From positions 2,976,001 to 3,040,000 of the forward strand of contig NZ_JAUSWY010000001.1 in the NCBI RefSeq assembly GCF_030815585.1: 64,000 nt of DNA, read 5' to 3'. Of the stretch, positions 1-8,416 are shown one piece after another; the stretch's first letter is position 1; each line of letters starts with the position of its first letter. A program made the position numbers and the translations under genes. The notes beneath the pieces were generated by a model. The model had not been told where the DNA came from and searched no databases. It saw only the letters and a program-made list of their open reading frames with translations. Source of the stretch: Arthrobacter pascens (GTDB taxonomy: Bacteria; Actinomycetota; Actinomycetes; Actinomycetales; Micrococcaceae).

Positions 1-238
1 GGCAATACGCCAACCATATCCATGCGACGCCGAGGACGCATCCCGTCACAAGCCAGGGCGACCACTGCGGCGAGAGAGCAGGGATCAGCCGGGTGGCCTC
101 CCCGCGAATGATCCAGGCGCTGGCAAACGCCGCCGCAGCCGGCGCGGCGATGAAGGCTGCGGCAGGTCCGGCCAGCTTCCTCGGCTGCGGGCGGGTGGCC
201 ACGATGACCTGTTCGCCCGGCGCGAGGTCTTTACGCAT
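1..238 (-). CDS. PH-domain-type membrane protein, N-terminal part only
   Basis: The first 79 residues of a gene that runs off the left edge of the window. It begins MRKDLAPGEQ, has a short cytoplasmic lead and then two hydrophobic segments at about residues 22-44 and 61-79. This resembles the start of small bacterial PH-domain (YdbS-like) membrane proteins often found next to birA in Arthrobacter; that assignment is from memory and the PH domain itself would lie outside the window. Its ATG at 238 lies inside the end of birA (8-bp overlap), so it is probably translationally coupled to birA. Confidence 0.6.
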   Translation of the reverse strand, partial: MRKDLAPGEQVIVATRPQPRKLAGPAAAFIAAPAAAAFASAWIIRGEATRLIPALSPQWSPWLVTGCVLGVAWIWLAYC

Positions 239-1139
239 AGCCGCCTTCGTGACCCTGCCCCGGCGGGGTCCAGGGGCGCAGATGAACCACGTCGCCGGCA
301 GTCACCACATGTTCGCGGGCTTCACGGTCCACCACCATGAGCGAGCCGTAGTCATCCAGTCGGGACGCATGCCCGATGATCTCGTGGTCACCGGGCAACT
401 GAGCCCGCACCTGCTTGCCGAGCGTTACCATCACCGCCTCGACCCGTTTATGAAGGGACGGTCCGCCGGCGATTCCGGCCCCCGGGTCGCCATCGGCATT
501 GCAGAAGCTGCGGTACAGAACCGCGAAGTGGGAGAGGTAGCTCTTGAGCAGCAGGGTGCGGTCCGTCGTGAGCGGCTGTTCCAGGGTCACGGAGGTGGCC
601 GTGGGGACGGGCAGTTCATTCGAATTTAGGTTAACGTTCAGGCCGGTGCCGAGTATCACCGGCGGAACTGAGCCGTCACCCATGGGTCCCAGCTGGGCGA
701 GGATTCCGGCTATCTTGCGGCCGCGGACCAGAACGTCGTTGGGCCATTTGAGTTCTGCGGGGATCCCCGCCGTCTCCAGGAGTGTCTCGCGCAGGGCGAG
801 CGCCGCCAACAGCGACAACCAGGAGTAGCTCTGGGTGGCAAGAGGCCTGCCCTCGGCGTTGGCGGGCCGCAGGACGATGGAGACGGACACCGCACTGAGG
901 GGAGGCGCCTCCCAGCGCCGGTCCAGCCGTCCGCGGGCAGCCGTCTGGTATTCGGCCGTCAGCACGGACAGGTCAGGCCACAGCTGTGGCTCCACTGCCA
1001 CCGACCGCAGGAGGTCGGCATTGGTGGAACCGGTCGAGTCCACCACAACCAGCTTGGGGATCCCGGTGGCAGACAGGAAATCCTGGTCGGCCAGTGCTCC
1101 GCGGTTCAACGGGGCCCCCTGGGCGTGTGCGTCATCCAT
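231..1139 (-). CDS. birA: Biotin-[acetyl-CoA-carboxylase] ligase BirA
   Basis: Activates biotin with ATP to biotinyl-AMP and attaches it to the acceptor lysine of biotin carrier domains. In this window the substrate is the C-terminal domain of the accA3 product. The 302-residue protein has the biotin-binding loop as RGRLDRRW (residues 69-76; many homologues have GRGRxGRxW), the KWPND motif (131-135) and a GRKIAGIL segment. There is no N-terminal helix-turn-helix, so it is a mono-functional group I ligase and not a repressor like E. coli BirA. It is transcribed away from accD, with an SDR gene in between. The start ATG has TAGGAT six bases upstream and no Shine-Dalgarno, which fits a leaderless mRNA. 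Confidence 0.93.
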   Translation of the reverse strand: MDDAHAQGAPLNRGALADQDFLSATGIPKLVVVDSTGSTNADLLRSVAVEPQLWPDLSVLTAEYQTAARGRLDRRWEAPPLSAVSVSIVLRPANAEGRPLATQSYSWLSLLAALALRETLLETAGIPAELKWPNDVLVRGRKIAGILAQLGPMGDGSVPPVILGTGLNVNLNSNELPVPTATSVTLEQPLTTDRTLLLKSYLSHFAVLYRSFCNADGDPGAGIAGGPSLHKRVEAVMVTLGKQVRAQLPGDHEIIGHASRLDDYGSLMVVDREAREHVVTAGDVVHLRPWTPPGQGHEGGYA

Positions 1140-1145
1140 AGTTGA

Positions 1146-1151
1146 ATCCTA
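1146..1151 (-). promoter_or_regulatory. -10 hexamer of birA (leaderless)
   Basis: TAGGAT on the minus strand ends 6 nt before the birA ATG, which places the transcription start on or next to the start codon. Confidence 0.55.
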
Positions 1152-1210
1152 TCGACTTGCGCGCGTCCGGCGGCTGACCCCACGGCTCAAGGTTCCCCGC
1201 GACCGGCCAC

Positions 1211-2110
1211 TCAGAGAAAAATGTCAGGAACCAGCTGGTCTTCGGCGGCCCCAAGGCTGTAGGGCCGGAAGTCAGTGACCCCCGCAGCGGCCAGTACCTG
1301 CTCGTCGGTGTAGAAGTTTCCGGTGGATGAACCACCGGGAGCGTCTTTTCCGGCAAGGTTGCTGCCGGTCAGCACCGCGTGCGCGGCGTCGGCCATGATC
1401 TGGGGTCCACGGGCGGCCTGGACCATGGCTTCGCCACCGGGCATGTTACGGATGGCGGCGGTGTCAATCAGGGTGCAGGGCCAGAGGGAGTTGACGTTGA
1501 TGCCATCGCCCTTGAGTTCTTCTGCCAGGCCCAGGGTTGTCAGGCTCATGCCGTATTTGGCCATGGTGTAGGCAAGGTGCTTTCCTGCCCATTTGGGGTC
1601 AAGGTTCAGCGGAGGCGACAACGTCAGGATGTGGCCGCCGGCCGATTTACGCAGCGCAGGCAGTGCCAGCTTGGACAGCAGGAACGTGCCGCGGACGTTG
1701 ATGTCCTGCATCAGGTCGTAACGCTTCATGTCCACGTCGTCAGTCGTGGAGAGGTCTATGGCGGATGCGTTGTTGATCACGACGTCGATGCCGCCAAAGC
1801 GCCCGATTGCTGCGGCAACAGCACCGGCAACGTCGTCGTCGTTGCGGACATCGCCCACGAGGGGCAACGCCTGCCCGCCGACCGCTTCCAACTCTTCGGC
1901 GGCACTGTAAACAGTGCCCGCCAGTTTCGCGTGCGGCTGGCCCGTCTTGGCCATCAGGACGATATTGGCACCGTCACGTGCCGCCCGGGTGGCAATGGCC
2001 AGTCCGATGCCGCGGCTGCCGCCGGATATCAGAATGGTGCGGCCCTGAAGGGAACCGGCGGCCTGGTACGGCGCTGCTGCGGTACCCGAAGCATCGTTGC
2101 TCGTAGTCAT
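1211..2110 (-). CDS. HSDL2-like short-chain dehydrogenase/reductase
   Basis: NAD(P)-dependent oxidoreductase of the SDR superfamily, 299 residues. The cofactor glycine motif is GGSRGIG (30-36), followed by NNAS (113-116), a catalytic Ser near 165 and YTMAK (Tyr181, Lys185). The stretches around AKTGQPH, SPPLNL and YTMAKYGMS are characteristic of the HSDL2 (hydroxysteroid dehydrogenase-like 2) subgroup, whose physiological substrate is poorly defined and linked to lipid metabolism. The ATG at 2110 is preceded by TACAGT six bases upstream; a longer reading from 2218 lacks support. It sits between birA and accD and is divergent to accD. The two palindromes in front of it make it a likely member of a lipid-responsive regulon. 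Confidence 0.82.
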   Translation of the reverse strand: MTTSNDASGTAAAPYQAAGSLQGRTILISGGSRGIGLAIATRAARDGANIVLMAKTGQPHAKLAGTVYSAAEELEAVGGQALPLVGDVRNDDDVAGAVAAAIGRFGGIDVVINNASAIDLSTTDDVDMKRYDLMQDINVRGTFLLSKLALPALRKSAGGHILTLSPPLNLDPKWAGKHLAYTMAKYGMSLTTLGLAEELKGDGINVNSLWPCTLIDTAAIRNMPGGEAMVQAARGPQIMADAAHAVLTGSNLAGKDAPGGSSTGNFYTDEQVLAAAGVTDFRPYSLGAAEDQLVPDIFL

Positions 2111-2116
2111 GGCACC

Positions 2117-2122
2117 ACTGTA
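2117..2122 (-). promoter_or_regulatory. -10 hexamer of the SDR gene (leaderless)
   Basis: TACAGT on the minus strand, 6 nt before the ATG at 2110. The 2131-2150 palindrome then covers roughly -21 to -40. Confidence 0.55.
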
Positions 2123-2130
2123 GCGGAGTA

Positions 2131-2150
2131 ATGTTACTGACGAGTAACAT
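2131..2150. promoter_or_regulatory. Perfect 20-bp palindrome, probable repressor operator
   Basis: Arms ATGTTACT and AGTAACAT separated by GACG. The palindrome overlaps the expected -35 region of the SDR promoter. The size and form are typical of TetR-family operators; no cognate regulator can be assigned from sequence. Confidence 0.6.
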
Positions 2151-2179
2151 AGCGGTGTATGCGACGGCTGCATCGAAAA

Positions 2180-2196
2180 TTGTAGGTTTTCTACAG
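2180..2196. promoter_or_regulatory. Inverted repeat TTGTAG-N5-CTACAG in the accD/SDR promoter region
   Basis: Six-base arms around GTTTT, about 22 bp upstream of TAGACT (2219-2224), a likely -10 for accD. Nearly the same element stands in front of accA3 (14522-14538). Confidence 0.6.
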
Positions 2197-2218
2197 CCGT
2201 TCCGGTCTGGAGCGTCAC

Positions 2219-2224
2219 TAGACT
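2219..2224 (+). promoter_or_regulatory. Probable -10 hexamer of accD
   Basis: TAGACT, giving a leader of roughly 125 nt before the accD ATG. No -35 is obvious; the inverted repeat at 2180-2196 sits where -35 contacts would be made. Confidence 0.4.
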
Positions 2225-2356
2225 AGCCAGCAGGGTTCGTCCTTTGTGCGGAAGCTACTTAAGTCTGCGCCGGACGGGCCAACCACCAACACAGCACCAC
2301 ATTCTTAAGCACCACATTGTTACAGCACCAATCTGCTACAGAGCCGGAGACAATTG

Positions 2357-3940
2357 ATGAGCCACGATCTGACAACGACAGCGGGAAAGATAGCTGACTT
2401 CCGCGACCGCCAGGCCCGTGCAGAACAGCCCTCCGGCCCCGAGGCCATCGAAAAGCAGCATGCCCGCGGCAAGAACACGGCCCGCGAGCGCATCGACCTC
2501 CTGCTCGACGAAGACTCATTTGTCGAATTCGACGCTCTGGCAGTACACCGCTCCACCGCCTTCGGCATGGAAAAGAAGAAGCCCCTCGGCGACGGACTGG
2601 TCTCCGGCTACGGGACCGTGGATGGCCGGCCGGTGGCCGTTTACAGCCAGGACTTCTCCGTCTATGGCGGATCCCTAAGCCAGGTTAACGGTGAGAAGAT
2701 CGTCAAGGTCCAGGAATTCGCCCTGCGAAACGGCTGTCCTGTGGTGGGGATCCTCGACGGCGGCGGCGCCCGCATCCAGGAAGGCGTCGCCTCACTGGCC
2801 ATGTTCGCGGACATTTTCCGGAACAACGTCCATGCCTCCGGCGTGGTGCCGCAAATCTCGCTGATCATGGGCCCGTCCGCCGGCGGCGCGGCATACTCCC
2901 CGGCACTCACGGACTATGTGGTGATGGTGGACAAGACCTCTCACATGTTCATCACCGGCCCTGACGTCATCAAGACGGTCACGGGCGAAGACGTGGACAT
3001 GGAAACCCTGGGCGGCGCCCGCCAGCACAACGCCACCACGGGTACGTCAACCTACCTGGCCTCAGACGAGGCGGATGCCATCGAGTTTGTCCGCGAGCTG
3101 CTGGACTTCCTGCCGTCCAACAACCTCTCCGAGGCGCCGGTACTGGAACACCAGCAGGAGCTGGAAGTCGACGACGACGATCTGGCCCTGGACACGCTAA
3201 TCCCTGACTCCGCGAACCAGCCGTACGACATGCGCACTGTCATTGAGCAGATGGTGGACGATGCGCATTTCCTGGAGATGCAGGCGCTGTACGCCCCGAA
3301 CGTGATGATCGGCTACGGCCGGGTTGAAGGGCACACGGTAGGGATCGTGGCCAACCAGCCGCTGCAGTTCGCCGGGACGCTGGACATCGCCGCCTCGGAA
3401 AAGGCCGCCCGCTTTGTCCGGCACTGCGATGCGTTCAACATTCCCATCATCACGCTGGTTGACGTTCCCGGTTTCCTGCCGGGCAAGGACCAGGAGTTCC
3501 AGGGCATCATCCGCCGTGGCGCCAAGCTCCTGTACGCCTACGCGGAGGCCACGGTTCCCAAGCTGACGGTCATCACACGGAAAGCCTACGGTGGTGCGTA
3601 CATCGTGATGGGCTCCAAGAAACTCGGCGCGGACCTGAACCTTGCCTGGCCCACGGCGCAGATTGGCGTGATGGGTGCGCAGGGCGCCGTCAATATCCTC
3701 TACCGCCGCGACCTGGCCTCCGTTGCCGAGGCCGGCGGGAACGTGGAGGAACGGCGGGCCGAGGTCATCCGGCAGTACGAGGAGGAACTCCTGAACCCTT
3801 ATCAGGCCGCCCAGCTGGGATATGTGGATGCTGTCATTGCACCGTCCGAAACCCGGCCACAGATCATCAAAGGCCTGAGGGCGCTGCGGGACAAGCGGGC
3901 CAGCCTGCCCACCAAAAAACACGGGAACATCCCGCTGTGA
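2357..3940 (+). CDS. accD: Acyl-CoA (propionyl/acetyl-CoA) carboxylase, carboxyltransferase beta subunit
   Basis: Transfers carboxyl from carboxybiotin to acetyl- or propionyl-CoA, making malonyl- or methylmalonyl-CoA for fatty-acid synthesis. The protein has 527 residues with the two crotonase-like halves of the family: the first oxyanion loop GGGARIQEG and the second [12 protein letters not shown] are both intact. It resembles AccD5/PccB of actinobacteria; substrate preference cannot be read here. The ATG at 2357 is chosen because GGAG (2346-2349) lies 7 nt before it; a TTG at 2354 would be too close. The epsilon subunit gene overlaps its stop, and the biotinylated partner is accA3 at 14630. 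Confidence 0.95.
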   Translation: MSHDLTTTAGKIADFRDRQARAEQPSGPEAIEKQHARGKNTARERIDLLLDEDSFVEFDALAVHRSTAFGMEKKKPLGDGLVSGYGTVDGRPVAVYSQDFSVYGGSLSQVNGEKIVKVQEFALRNGCPVVGILDGGGARIQEGVASLAMFADIFRNNVHASGVVPQISLIMGPSAGGAAYSPALTDYVVMVDKTSHMFITGPDVIKTVTGEDVDMETLGGARQHNATTGTSTYLASDEADAIEFVRELLDFLPSNNLSEAPVLEHQQELEVDDDDLALDTLIPDSANQPYDMRTVIEQMVDDAHFLEMQALYAPNVMIGYGRVEGHTVGIVANQPLQFAGTLDIAASEKAARFVRHCDAFNIPIITLVDVPGFLPGKDQEFQGIIRRGAKLLYAYAEATVPKLTVITRKAYGGAYIVMGSKKLGADLNLAWPTAQIGVMGAQGAVNILYRRDLASVAEAGGNVEERRAEVIRQYEEELLNPYQAAQLGYVDAVIAPSETRPQIIKGLRALRDKRASLPTKKHGNIPL

Positions 3941-4176
3941 GCGAACTGGACAGCGACCTGAACCCGCCAAACCCGCCAGCCGCACCATTGTTTTCGGTGG
4001 TGAAAGGGCAGCCGTCGGCCGAGGAGCTCGCGGCCCTGACCGCCGTCGTGCTTTCCCTCGCTGGTGCGGAAACCGCGGACACCCGCAAGCCCACCGTCCG
4101 CCATTGGGTGCGCCGGCAGCAGCTCAGGCTGGCACCCACACCGGGACCCGGCGCGTGGAAGCGGAGCCGGGGCTAA
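3937..4176 (+). CDS. accE: Acyl-CoA carboxylase epsilon subunit
   Basis: A 79-residue protein with the core [20 protein letters not shown], the signature of the small epsilon (AccE) subunits that bind actinobacterial carboxyltransferases and stimulate the holoenzyme. The Pro/Asn-rich lead and basic tail are typical. The GTG start overlaps the accD stop by four bases (GTGA), so it is translationally coupled to accD. Family size and position agree; no catalytic residues are expected. Confidence 0.85.
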   Translation: MSELDSDLNPPNPPAAPLFSVVKGQPSAEELAALTAVVLSLAGAETADTRKPTVRHWVRRQQLRLAPTPGPGAWKRSRG

Positions 4177-4213
4177 GGGCCCTGCAAGGATTCCATAACC
4201 ACATCGGCGCCGT

Positions 4214-4219
4214 TAGTCT
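4214..4219 (+). promoter_or_regulatory. -10 hexamer of the DUF885 gene (leaderless)
   Basis: TAGTCT, 6 nt before the GTG at 4226. Confidence 0.5.
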
Positions 4220-4225
4220 CGTGGA

Positions 4226-5911
4226 GTGACTACCGAACCTGCACCCCTCGCCCGACCAAAATCTGCCATCGATGCCGTGGCGGATGAGTACACAGACACC
4301 CTCATCCGGCTGAATCCCTCGTTTGCCACCACGCTTGGCCTGCCGGGACATGAGAGCGAATACCCGGACTACTCCCCTGCCGGAATCGCGGAATTCGCCC
4401 AAGCAGCCCGAACGGCACTGGCGGCCCTGGACGGTTTGGAACTCCAGGACGACGTCGACGCAGTAACGCTCGACGCCATGCGGGAGCGGTTGGGCCTCCA
4501 GCTGGAAATCCACGAGTCCGGCTGGGACGAAGCCGAACTGAACAACATCGCCTCACCGGCGCAGGACATCCGCGCCATCTTCGACCTCATGCCCACGGAG
4601 ACCAGCCGGCACTGGGAGCATATTGCGGGGCGTGCCCTCAACGTTCCGGGCGCAATCAGCGGCTACATCGACTCGCTGCGGCAGGCCCGGGATTCCGGCC
4701 GGGTTTCGGCGGCACGCCAGGTATCCATCGTCATTGAGCAGGCCACCAAATACGCCGCCGGGGACGGATTCTTCGCCAAGCTGGCCTCAGGCGCGAAAGC
4801 CGCCACCGGTTCCCTTGACGGGGCCGTACAGGAAAAGCTCGACGCCGGTGCTGCCGCCGCCCGGAGTGCCTACACGGAGCTCGCAGAGTTCCTTCGCACT
4901 GAGCTGCTGCCCTCTGCCCCGCAGAAGGACGCTGTGGGCAGGGAACGCTATTCCCTCGCCTCACGCTCCTTCCTGGGGGCTACCGTGGACCTGGAAGAGA
5001 CTTACGCCTGGGGCGTCCAGGAACTGGACCGCCTGATTGCCGAGCAGGAACAGGTGGCTGCCACCATCAAGGCCGGTGCCAGCATTGCGGAAGCAAAGGA
5101 AATCCTCAACAACGATCCTGCCCGCCAGCTCAAGGGCACCGAGGCCCTCAAAGCCTGGATGCAGGAGCTCTCGGACAGGGCTGTTGCAGATCTGGCCGGG
5201 GTGCACTTTGAGATCCCTGACGTTATGAAAAAGCTGGAATGCCTGATTGCCCCCACAGACGAGGGCGGCATCTACTACACCGGCCCCTCCGACGACTTCA
5301 GCCGTCCCGGCCGGATGTGGTGGTCCGTTCCTGCCGGCGAGGACACCTTCACCACCTGGGCCGAAACCACCACGGTTTTCCATGAAGGCGTCCCGGGCCA
5401 CCACCTCCAGGTAGCCACGGCAACCTACCGGCGGGAATTGCTCAACAACTGGCGGCGCAACGTCTGCTGGACCTCCGGCCACGGGGAAGGCTGGGCACTG
5501 TACGCAGAGAAGCTCATGCAGGAACTCGGTTACCTGTCAGACCCGGGCGACCACATGGGCATGCTGGACATGCAGCGCATGCGCGCCGCCCGCGTGGTCT
5601 TCGACATCGGCTTCCACCTTGAACTCGCGGTCCCGGAACGCTGGGGCTCCGGAGCCTGGACAGCAGAGAACGGCTACGAATTCCTGAAGGAGAACCTGCC
5701 CATCAGTGAGGGCCAGCTTAATTTCGAGTTCACCCGCTATCTCGGTTGGCCTGGCCAGGCGCCCTCCTACAAGGTGGGCCAGCGCCTCTGGGAACAAATC
5801 CGCGCCGAACTCGAAACCCGGCCGGGCTTTGACCTGAAAACCTTCCACACCGAGGCTCTGAACATCGGCTCCGTCGGGCTCGACACCCTCCGGCGTGCCC
5901 TGCTTTCGTAA
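4226..5911 (+). CDS. DUF885 family putative zinc metallopeptidase
   Basis: 561 residues, the usual length of the DUF885 family. The diagnostic motif HEGVPGHHLQ begins at His386 and gives the HExxxxHH zinc-binding and catalytic site. A downstream HGEGWALYAEKL segment supplies the further conserved glutamate. No signal peptide is visible, so it is probably cytoplasmic. Family members are thought to be gluzincin-like peptidases, but their natural substrates are unknown. The gene starts with GTG behind a TAGTCT -10, which suggests its own promoter apart from accD-accE despite the same direction. Confidence 0.85.
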   Translation: MTTEPAPLARPKSAIDAVADEYTDTLIRLNPSFATTLGLPGHESEYPDYSPAGIAEFAQAARTALAALDGLELQDDVDAVTLDAMRERLGLQLEIHESGWDEAELNNIASPAQDIRAIFDLMPTETSRHWEHIAGRALNVPGAISGYIDSLRQARDSGRVSAARQVSIVIEQATKYAAGDGFFAKLASGAKAATGSLDGAVQEKLDAGAAAARSAYTELAEFLRTELLPSAPQKDAVGRERYSLASRSFLGATVDLEETYAWGVQELDRLIAEQEQVAATIKAGASIAEAKEILNNDPARQLKGTEALKAWMQELSDRAVADLAGVHFEIPDVMKKLECLIAPTDEGGIYYTGPSDDFSRPGRMWWSVPAGEDTFTTWAETTTVFHEGVPGHHLQVATATYRRELLNNWRRNVCWTSGHGEGWALYAEKLMQELGYLSDPGDHMGMLDMQRMRAARVVFDIGFHLELAVPERWGSGAWTAENGYEFLKENLPISEGQLNFEFTRYLGWPGQAPSYKVGQRLWEQIRAELETRPGFDLKTFHTEALNIGSVGLDTLRRALLS

Positions 5912-6154
5912 ATCCGGATGTCCGACCGGGAGGGCAGACACCCTCGGCGTGCTGCTCCTTCGTCGCTTTGACGCACGCTGCCGGGTGCCTCCCCTCCCGG
6001 TCGTCGGCGGCGAGACTTTTGCCACACCCGGCCCGGGAATTACTTCACAATTAGTTGCTCCGACGCCGGATTTACGGGGATTTTCCGTTATCCAGGACCA
6101 GATCGCGGCGCAACATTTCTCAACGTGCGTTCGTGGTGGTACGTGAGTGACGCC

Positions 6155-6160
6155 TAGCGT
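6155..6160 (+). promoter_or_regulatory. -10 hexamer of the symporter gene (leaderless)
   Basis: TAGCGT, 6 nt before the GTG at 6167; no Shine-Dalgarno sequence is present. Confidence 0.5.
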
Positions 6161-6166
6161 ATTCGG

Positions 6167-7603
6167 GTGAGCACTCAAACCCGCACCCCCGATTCCGCAG
6201 GAAAGACCGGCTTCCAGCTGCCCAAGTGGGCTGGCTCGTTCGGCTTCCAGATCATCGCCGCCCTCATCGTTGGCCTGGGCCTCGGCCTGCTGGCCAAGTA
6301 CACCGGCAGTACCAAAGCCAGCCCCAATGGCCTTGGCGCCACGCTGCAGACCATTGGCTCCAGCTACGTGTCGCTGCTGCAGACCGCCGTGGTGCCGCTG
6401 ATCTTTACCGCGGTGGTCAGCTCCATCTCCAACCTGCGGCAGGTTTCCAACGCCGCCAAGCTGGCATGGACCACCCTGCTCTGGTTCGCCATCACCTCAC
6501 TGATCGCCGTGCTCATCGGCATCGGGCTGGGTGTCCTCCTGCAGCCTGGCGCCAATACGGGGATCACTGAGGAAGCCACGTACTCGGGCAAGTCCGGTGA
6601 CTGGTGGTCCTTCCTGGTAGGGCTGTTCCCCAAGAACTTCCTGGGCCTCGGCGCCAACACCACAATCACCGAAGGCGTAGCCACCACATCCGTCAGCTTT
6701 AATGTGCTCCAGATCCTGGTGATCGCCATCGCCGTGGGCGTTGCCGCGCTTAAGGTAGGGAAGGCAGCAGAGCCGTTCCTGGCTCTCAATGCCTCGGCCC
6801 TCGCCGTCATCCAGAAGGTCCTTTGGTGGATCATCCGGATCGCTCCGCTGGGCACTGTTGGCCTTATCGGCAACGCCGTAGCCGTCTACGGGTGGGACAC
6901 CATCGGCTCACTCGGGAAGTTCACCTTCGCCATTTACGTCGGCCTGGCTCTTGTACTCTTCGTCGTCTACCCGGTCCTCGTCCGCAGCCACGGCCTCTCC
7001 GTGAAGCAGTACTTCTCCGGCGTGTGGCCCGCCGTGCAGCTGGCGTTTGTCTCACGCTCCTCCATCGGCACCCTCCCGCTGACCCAGCGGGTGGCCGAGC
7101 GCAGCCTGGGCGTGCCCCGCGCGTACGCTTCCTTCGCCGTGCCACTGGGCGCCACCACGAAAATGGACGGGTGCGCCGCGATCTACCCCGCCGTCTCGGC
7201 CATCTTCGTGGCCCAGTTCTTCGGCATCCAGCTGGACTTCAGCCAGTACCTGTTGATCGCACTGGTATCTGTTCTCGGTTCGGCCGCAACGGCAGGTACC
7301 ACCGGTGCCGTGGTCATGCTCACGCTGACCCTCTCCACGCTGGGACTGCCCCTGGCCGGCGTCGGACTTCTGCTGGCGATCGACCCCATCCTGGATATGG
7401 GCCGCACCGCCGTGAACGTCGCAGGCCAGGCGCTGGTTCCGACAATCGTGGCGAAGCGCCAGGGCCTCCTGGACGAGGCACTCTACAACGCGCCCCGCAA
7501 CGGGGCTCCCTTTGTGGACGACGACGCCGACTCCGCCGCCACTGATCCCTCCGCGGCATCGGCTCACGCAGCCAGCCGCGAACTGGAAGACGCAAAATCC
7601 TAG
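6167..7603 (+). CDS. Dicarboxylate/amino-acid:cation symporter (DAACS family)
   Basis: Secondary transporter of the GltP/DctA family for C4-dicarboxylates or acidic amino acids with Na+ or H+. In the 478 residues I see about eight hydrophobic segments, the serine-rich re-entrant loop SRSSIGTLPLT, the PLGATTKMDG segment (cf. NLGATxNMDG) and DMGRTAVNVAG near the C-terminus. The family usually has NVxGD at the last site; here it is NVAGQ, so the aspartate contacting the substrate amino group in glutamate transporters is missing. This favours a non-amino-acid substrate (inference). A strong terminator follows. Confidence 0.88.
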   Translation: MSTQTRTPDSAGKTGFQLPKWAGSFGFQIIAALIVGLGLGLLAKYTGSTKASPNGLGATLQTIGSSYVSLLQTAVVPLIFTAVVSSISNLRQVSNAAKLAWTTLLWFAITSLIAVLIGIGLGVLLQPGANTGITEEATYSGKSGDWWSFLVGLFPKNFLGLGANTTITEGVATTSVSFNVLQILVIAIAVGVAALKVGKAAEPFLALNASALAVIQKVLWWIIRIAPLGTVGLIGNAVAVYGWDTIGSLGKFTFAIYVGLALVLFVVYPVLVRSHGLSVKQYFSGVWPAVQLAFVSRSSIGTLPLTQRVAERSLGVPRAYASFAVPLGATTKMDGCAAIYPAVSAIFVAQFFGIQLDFSQYLLIALVSVLGSAATAGTTGAVVMLTLTLSTLGLPLAGVGLLLAIDPILDMGRTAVNVAGQALVPTIVAKRQGLLDEALYNAPRNGAPFVDDDADSAATDPSAASAHAASRELEDAKS

Positions 7604-7645
7604 CCTACGGCGAATGCCCTCACCGTGACTGCGACAGCAGCACTG

Positions 7646-7680
7646 AAGAAGTCCCCGGGTTCTCCCGGGGACTTCTTTTT
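7646..7680 (+). terminator. Rho-independent terminator after the symporter gene
   Basis: Perfect 12-bp stem (7648-7659 with 7664-7675, extended by A-T pairs), TTCT loop and a T run. It insulates the symporter gene from the convergent secreted-protein gene. Confidence 0.92.
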
Positions 7681-7714
7681 GTGGGGGCGTCCCGACGACG
7701 GCCGTGCGCCTGAG

Positions 7715-8281
7715 CTAGCGGCCGCCTCCTCCGATCACGCCGGCCTCGACTGCTTTGGTCACAGCGTCCGCTTCGGCCTGGGTGAGTGTGCCGTCGGTGA
7801 CGGCCTTGTCCAGCCTGGTCTTGAGCGCTGCAGCTTTTTCGGCCTGGGCCTCACTGCGGAGTTCCGCAAGGGCCGTGGTGACCTTGGATTCGTCGATGCC
7901 CAGCGCCTGCGCGAGGGACTTGGCGAGGGCCGCATCCCTGGTAGCGGCGTCCGGCTTCCCGCCCTCAGCTGGCGGAGTAGTGGGCCTGTTGGCTTCACGG
8001 AACGCCTTCAGCGCGTCCGTCACCTTGGCCTCGTCCACGCCGAGCTTGGCGGCCAAGGCGGAGGCCTGCGCGACGCCGCGCTCACCGCCCCGGCCGCCGT
8101 GCCTGCCCTTACCCTCGGTGGGAGCCGTGCTGGCGCCTCCGTCAGCGGAAGTACCGGAGCTGGCGCTGGGTGTGGGGGTCGGCGTCGTGGTTGCGGAGGC
8201 CATGCCAGCCACTCCGATCCCGGCGCCAAGGGCAAGCGCCGTTGCCGAAAGGCCAAGGGTGATTCTCTTAGTACCTGACAT
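7715..8281 (-). CDS. Small secreted protein with repeated helical modules
   Basis: 188 residues. A Sec signal peptide is clear (basic KR, hydrophobic stretch, GMASA at 26-30), followed by a Thr/Pro/Ser-rich linker and a Gly/Arg stretch. Two related segments follow at 75-97 and 123-145, each about LAxxLGxDExKVTxALxxxRxEA, then a third helical unit at 155-183 (LDKAVTDGTLTQAEADAVTKAVEAG). Such modules occur in uncharacterised secreted actinobacterial proteins, and no enzyme motif is seen. GGAG lies 9 nt before the ATG. It has its own promoter region (8282-8416). Function unknown; an exported, possibly wall-associated protein is likely. Confidence 0.75.
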   Translation of the reverse strand: MSGTKRITLGLSATALALGAGIGVAGMASATTTPTPTPSASSGTSADGGASTAPTEGKGRHGGRGGERGVAQASALAAKLGVDEAKVTDALKAFREANRPTTPPAEGGKPDAATRDAALAKSLAQALGIDESKVTTALAELRSEAQAEKAAALKTRLDKAVTDGTLTQAEADAVTKAVEAGVIGGGGR

Positions 8282-8416
8282 CTTCTTTATCTCCTGGATC
8301 TGCCGTGCAGCGACGGCTGCTCATGGTGATTCGCCTCTCCCGAGGCATACCAAGCATCCAGCGGCAGGTTCTGGAAGAGCTGTTGGGAACCTTTCATCTA
8401 CCTGTGAATGTGGAAT

